64,000 nucleotides of DNA from Corynebacterium gottingense (GTDB lineage: Bacteria; Actinomycetota; Actinomycetes; Mycobacteriales; Mycobacteriaceae), in NCBI RefSeq assembly GCF_003693265.1, contig NZ_RDRE01000005.1:1-64000 (forward strand). The letters are read 5' to 3'. Of this stretch, positions 61,109 to 64,000 are shown piece after piece. The notes beneath the pieces were generated by a model. That model worked only from the letters and a program-made list of their open reading frames with translations. It made no database searches and was not told where the DNA came from. The stretch's first letter is position 1; the number at the start of each line of letters is the position of its first letter. Position numbers and translations under genes: made by a program.

Positions 61109-62592
61109 TCCTTTTCCGGCGTCTTGGCGTCCTTGGCTGGCTGCGCAGCCTTTGTCGCCTTCGTTGCCTTTGTCGCTGTCGCGCCATTGACCTCGCGCAG
61201 CAGCGGCAGCGAGATCTTGAACGTCGCGCCCTTGCCCGGCGCGGTGTCGACGGTGATGGTGCCCTCGTGCTGCTCGATGAGCGACTTGGTGATTGCCAGG
61301 CCCAGGCCGGAGCCGCCGCCGCCCGCGCGGTGGCGCGACGCGTCCGCGCGGTAGAAGCGGTCGAAGATGCGCGCCGCGTCCTCCTCCGCCATGCCGCGGC
61401 CGTTGTCCGCGACCTCGATGACGATGCGGTCCAGGTTCTCGCGCAGCGTGATGGTCACATCCACGTCGGAGCCGCCGTGCTTGAACGCGTTGTTGATCAG
61501 GTTCATGAGCACCTGGTGGAGGCGATCCGGGTCGCCGTTGACCATCGGCGGCCGGACGCACTGGTTGTCCACCTCGATGGAGCGCTCCGGGTAGGCGGCC
61601 CGGGCCGAGGTCGTCGCGGAATCCACGACCTTCTGCATGTCCACGGTTTTACGGTCCAGGCGGGTGCCCTCCGCGCGGGTGAGCGCGAGCAGGTCCTCCA
61701 CCAGCAGCTGCATGCGGCCGGATTCTTCCTCGATCTTGTCAATGACCATGTCCGCGTCGGGGGCCATGCCCTTGCGGTAGAGCTCGGCGTAGCCGCGCAG
61801 GCTGGTCAGCGGAGTGCGCAGCTCGTGGGAGGCGTCGCCGACGAACCGTCGCATCTGTTCCTCTTTCGCCTGCGCCTCGTCCACCGATTCCTGCAGCTGG
61901 CTCACCATCGTGTTGACAGCGTAGGACAGCTTGCCCACCTCGGTGTCGCGCGACCAGGCGGGGACGCGGCGGTCCACATCGCCGTCCGCGATCGCCAGCG
62001 CCGTGTCTTCCACTTCGCGCAGCGGCGTCAGCGACCTTCTCACCAGCGTCTTCGCTGCGATGGCGATCGCCAGGATCGCAATCGCGCCAAGGCTCGTCTC
62101 GACCACCGCGAGCCAGCGCAGAATTCGGTTTTCTGACTCCAGCCGCTTCGCCACCAGCGTGATGGTGCCGTCATCGCTTTTCGACGCCACCGCCCTCCAC
62201 TGCGTCAGCGACGCCGAACTATCCACGTTCTTCGACCCGATGGTGCGCGCCTGGTCCAGGACCGTCAGCTGCTCCCAGTCGGGCGGATTGCCCCGCGGGG
62301 TGTAGCGCGAGAACGGGTACGGGTAGCCGGGGAACCAGGTCGCCTGGGCAAACTCGCTGGGCACGCCGATCGACGGGATCCAGGTGCCCTGTCCCGCCCA
62401 GCTGTCCAGGCCCTCCTGCAGCTGGTCGTCCACGCGCTGCATGAGGATGCCGCGCATAAGGAAGAAGACCGTGGCAAAACTCAGCACGATGCCCAGGGTG
62501 GCCACCACGACCACCAGGGACACCAGCTGCTTTTGCAACGGCCGCGAGGCCTGGTTGTACGACCAGGCCGCGAGCGTCTGCTTCGCCTTCAT
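61105..62592 (-). CDS. phoS: Sensor histidine kinase PhoS (phosphate starvation)
   Basis: This 495-residue kinase has two membrane helices (about 22-46 and 165-190) around a 115-residue outside domain, a HAMP domain (about 190-245), a HisKA H-box DASHELRTPLTSLRG and an ATPase domain with N-box LINNAFKHG, G1 VADNGRGMAEED and G2 GGGGSGLGLAITKS. The C-terminus is a Lys/Ala-rich low-complexity tail. It follows phoR by 18 bp. In C. glutamicum PhoS is the kinase and PhoR the regulator; these match the mycobacterial PhoR/PhoP pair. Confidence 0.88.
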   Translation of the reverse strand: MKAKQTLAAWSYNQASRPLQKQLVSLVVVVATLGIVLSFATVFFLMRGILMQRVDDQLQEGLDSWAGQGTWIPSIGVPSEFAQATWFPGYPYPFSRYTPRGNPPDWEQLTVLDQARTIGSKNVDSSASLTQWRAVASKSDDGTITLVAKRLESENRILRWLAVVETSLGAIAILAIAIAAKTLVRRSLTPLREVEDTALAIADGDVDRRVPAWSRDTEVGKLSYAVNTMVSQLQESVDEAQAKEEQMRRFVGDASHELRTPLTSLRGYAELYRKGMAPDADMVIDKIEEESGRMQLLVEDLLALTRAEGTRLDRKTVDMQKVVDSATTSARAAYPERSIEVDNQCVRPPMVNGDPDRLHQVLMNLINNAFKHGGSDVDVTITLRENLDRIVIEVADNGRGMAEEDAARIFDRFYRADASRHRAGGGGSGLGLAITKSLIEQHEGTITVDTAPGKGATFKISLPLLREVNGATATKATKATKAAQPAKDAKTPEKD

Positions 62593-62610
62593 GGACCGCT
62601 ACGCCGCAGG

Positions 62611-63318
62611 TTACTGGCGCGGGGTGCGCAGCACGTAGCCGACGCCGCGCACGGTCTGGATCAGCGGCACGTCGCCGGTGTCAATCTTGCGGCGCAGGTA
62701 GGAGATGTAGGACTCGACGACGTTGCCGTCGCCGCCGAAGTCGTAGTGCCACACGTTGTCCAGGATCTTCGCCTTGGACAGCACGACCTCCGCGTTGAGC
62801 ATGAGGTAGCGCAGCAGGTTGAACTCGGTCGGGGAGAGATCGATGATCTCGCCGGCCTTGGTCACCTCGTGGGTTTCGTCATTCAGCGTCAGGTCCGCGT
62901 AACGGATGGTGGTGTCGTGGTCGGCGTCATCGGTCACGTTGCCGCGGCGCAGGATGACGCGCAGACGGGTGATGACTTCCTCCAGGGAGAACGGCTTGGT
63001 CACGTAGTCGTCCGCGCCGATGGTCAGGCCGTGGATGCGGTCCTCCACCGCGTCCTTGGCGGTAAGGAAGAGCACCGGGCCGTCCAGGCCGTCCTGGCGC
63101 AGCTTGCCCAGCAGCTCGAAGCCGTCCATCCCCGGCATCATGACGTCCAAAATGTAGGCGTCCGGGCGGTACTCGCGCGCCATGGTCAGCGCCTCCTGCC
63201 CGGAGTTTGCGCTTTCTACCTCGAATCCCTGGAACTTCAGGGAGACGGTCAGCAGCTCGACGATATTGGGCTCGTCATCAACGACGAGCACCTTGATGCC
63301 CTTCGGGTTCTCAGCCAT
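62611..63318 (-). CDS. phoR: Response regulator PhoR (PhoP/OmpR family)
   Basis: This 235-residue regulator has a receiver domain (about 10-120) with the phospho-acceptor Asp in YILDVMMPGMDGFELL, the Lys in VTKPFSLEE, and an OmpR-type winged helix (about 140-235). Segments such as KILDNVWHYDFGGDGNVVES, YISYLRRKIDTG and GVGYVLR are nearly those of M. tuberculosis PhoP. It should activate pst and nucH under phosphate starvation. The ATG at 63318 has AAGGAG 8 nt upstream. A CTGTACGT direct repeat 55-75 bp upstream may be an autoregulatory site. Confidence 0.93.
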   Translation of the reverse strand: MAENPKGIKVLVVDDEPNIVELLTVSLKFQGFEVESANSGQEALTMAREYRPDAYILDVMMPGMDGFELLGKLRQDGLDGPVLFLTAKDAVEDRIHGLTIGADDYVTKPFSLEEVITRLRVILRRGNVTDDADHDTTIRYADLTLNDETHEVTKAGEIIDLSPTEFNLLRYLMLNAEVVLSKAKILDNVWHYDFGGDGNVVESYISYLRRKIDTGDVPLIQTVRGVGYVLRTPRQ

Positions 63319-63372
63319 GAAATGCACTCCTTTGCATGAGTAATTAACCAGATAGCATTTAACTCCCCTCCA

Positions 63373-63391
63373 CTGTACGTTTGCTGTACGT
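63373..63391. promoter_or_regulatory. 11-bp-spaced direct repeat upstream of phoR
   Basis: CTGTACGT occurs at 63373-63380 and 63384-63391. The 11-bp period matches the repeats at pstS and nucH, though the sequence differs. Confidence 0.45.
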
Positions 63392-63526
63392 CGTCTTGGG
63401 GCTGTCGAGCAAAAGTGGGGGTATATCCAGAGAGCGAAGGTTTAGCCAAATCAAGGCCTTTAAACGCTGGCCGCACAGCGCGCGCAAGGACGGCCGCCCC
63501 TCCCCCCCTCGGCGGCAAAAAATTGG

Positions 63527-63599
63527 AGCTGGAGACGAGACTTGAACTCGCAACCTACGCATTACAAGTGCGTTGCGCTACCGATTGCGCCACTCCAGC
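63527..63599 (-). tRNA. tRNA-Thr (TGT)
   Basis: The cloverleaf has acceptor GCTGGAG/CTCCAGC, anticodon loop CTTGTAA (TGT) on ACGCA/TGCGT and T-arm GCGAGTTCAAGTCTCGT. It lies between phoR and thrE. Confidence 0.95.
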
Positions 63600-63667
63600 A
63601 ATGCCCATGAATCTTACACATCGACCGGTGAGTGCGCGAAACACGTCGGCGCGATAGTGTTTCGCGT

Positions 63668-64000
63668 GTGGCATCACTAGAGCAGTATTGGCAGCGGCTG
63701 CGTGGCTCGCGCGACCACGTGGCCACGATTGACGAGTCCCGCACCTCCCCGCCCCCGTCCGTCCTCGCGCCCGTCGATCTGACGGACCCCGCGCAGGTGG
63801 CCGCGGTCATGAACATCGCCGCGCGGATCGGCGAGATCCTCATCGCCAACGGCACGACGTCCTCGGACGCGATCGCCCAAATCCGCACGGTCACCTCGTC
63901 GTACGGCCTTCATTACTGCCATGTGGACATCACGGTGAACACCATCACCATGAACGCCAACGTGGGCGTCCAGCGCCGCACGCCGGTCAACGTGTTCCGC
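63668..64000 (+). CDS. thrE: Threonine/serine exporter, N-terminal part (runs off the window)
   Basis: The first 111 codons of ThrE are present: the N-terminal cytoplasmic domain with PPPSVLAPVDLTDPAQVAAVMNIAARIGEILIANGT, then VTSSYGLHYCHVDITVNTITMN and the start of RRTPVNVFR. This matches C. glutamicum ThrE, which exports threonine and serine. The GTG at 63668 follows TAGTGT by 7 nt (leaderless). The membrane part lies beyond the window. Confidence 0.92.
   Translation, partial: MASLEQYWQRLRGSRDHVATIDESRTSPPPSVLAPVDLTDPAQVAAVMNIAARIGEILIANGTTSSDAIAQIRTVTSSYGLHYCHVDITVNTITMNANVGVQRRTPVNVFR

Overview
The window is a contiguous, gene-dense, high-GC stretch of a Corynebacterium chromosome. The genus call rests on RamA and ThrE sequences that match my recollection of the C. 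glutamicum proteins closely, a mycothiol synthase (MshD), a mycobacterial-type PhoR/PhoS two-component pair, and a gene order (murA, ramA, cysK, cysE, GNAT ... cat, dus, phoU, pstBACS, mshD ... purM, purF ... purLQS ... purC, purB, purD ... phoR/phoS ... thrE) that I recall from C. glutamicum. The hut cluster and the surface-protein block look like species-specific insertions into that backbone. Many genes appear leaderless: a TANNNT box lies 6-8 nt before the start codon and there is no Shine-Dalgarno sequence.

Layout. 1-560: 5' end of a 16S rRNA gene on the minus strand with its leader and promoter. 779-5161: murA, the global regulator ramA, and cysteine synthesis (cysK, cysE) behind two McbR-type operators. 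5263-5430: tRNA-Phe and tRNA-Asp, followed by an unlabelled UvrA-like gene remnant. 5825-15759: a complete histidine-utilisation locus (hutI, hutU, an MHS transporter, a flavin reductase-like protein, hutH, the IclR regulator hutR, divergent hutG, a YjiH-like membrane protein). 15947-20442: an AGCS amino-acid symporter, a VWA protein, a second tRNA-Asp plus tRNA-Glu, and an orphan CsoR-like repressor. 20718-28205: a giant Rib/G5-repeat surface protein. 28464-41736: tRNA-Lys, CoA-transferase cat, dus, the phosphate system (phoU, pstB, pstA, pstC, pstS), mshD, an LmeA-like protein, a nitrobindin-like protein, pabC, ygfZ and a DUF3073 protein. 41847-60675: scattered purine genes (purM, purF, purL, purQ, purS, purC, purB, purD) mixed with a thioesterase, an ExeM/NucH nuclease carrying collagen-like repeats, a polysaccharide deacetylase-like protein and oligopeptidase B. 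60707-64000: HIT protein, phoS, phoR, tRNA-Thr and the start of thrE.

How the parts connect. Sensor PhoS and regulator PhoR sit in the same window as their expected targets. 11-bp-spaced direct repeats lie upstream of pstS, nucH and phoR itself, suggesting one phosphate-starvation circuit. The hut genes can take histidine to glutamate and formamide, with neighbouring transporters for uptake. RamA sites are likely upstream of ramA itself and, in a dense cluster, upstream of the CoA-transferase gene.

The most unexpected structures are repeats. The 12-mer GCTTATCGACGC occurs exactly 12 times on both strands, in genes and between genes, far above chance. A 20-bp palindrome around GGAGCTAGCTCC recurs at an exact 69-bp period in two arrays of opposite orientation, each placed between convergent genes on either side of the purL-purC region.
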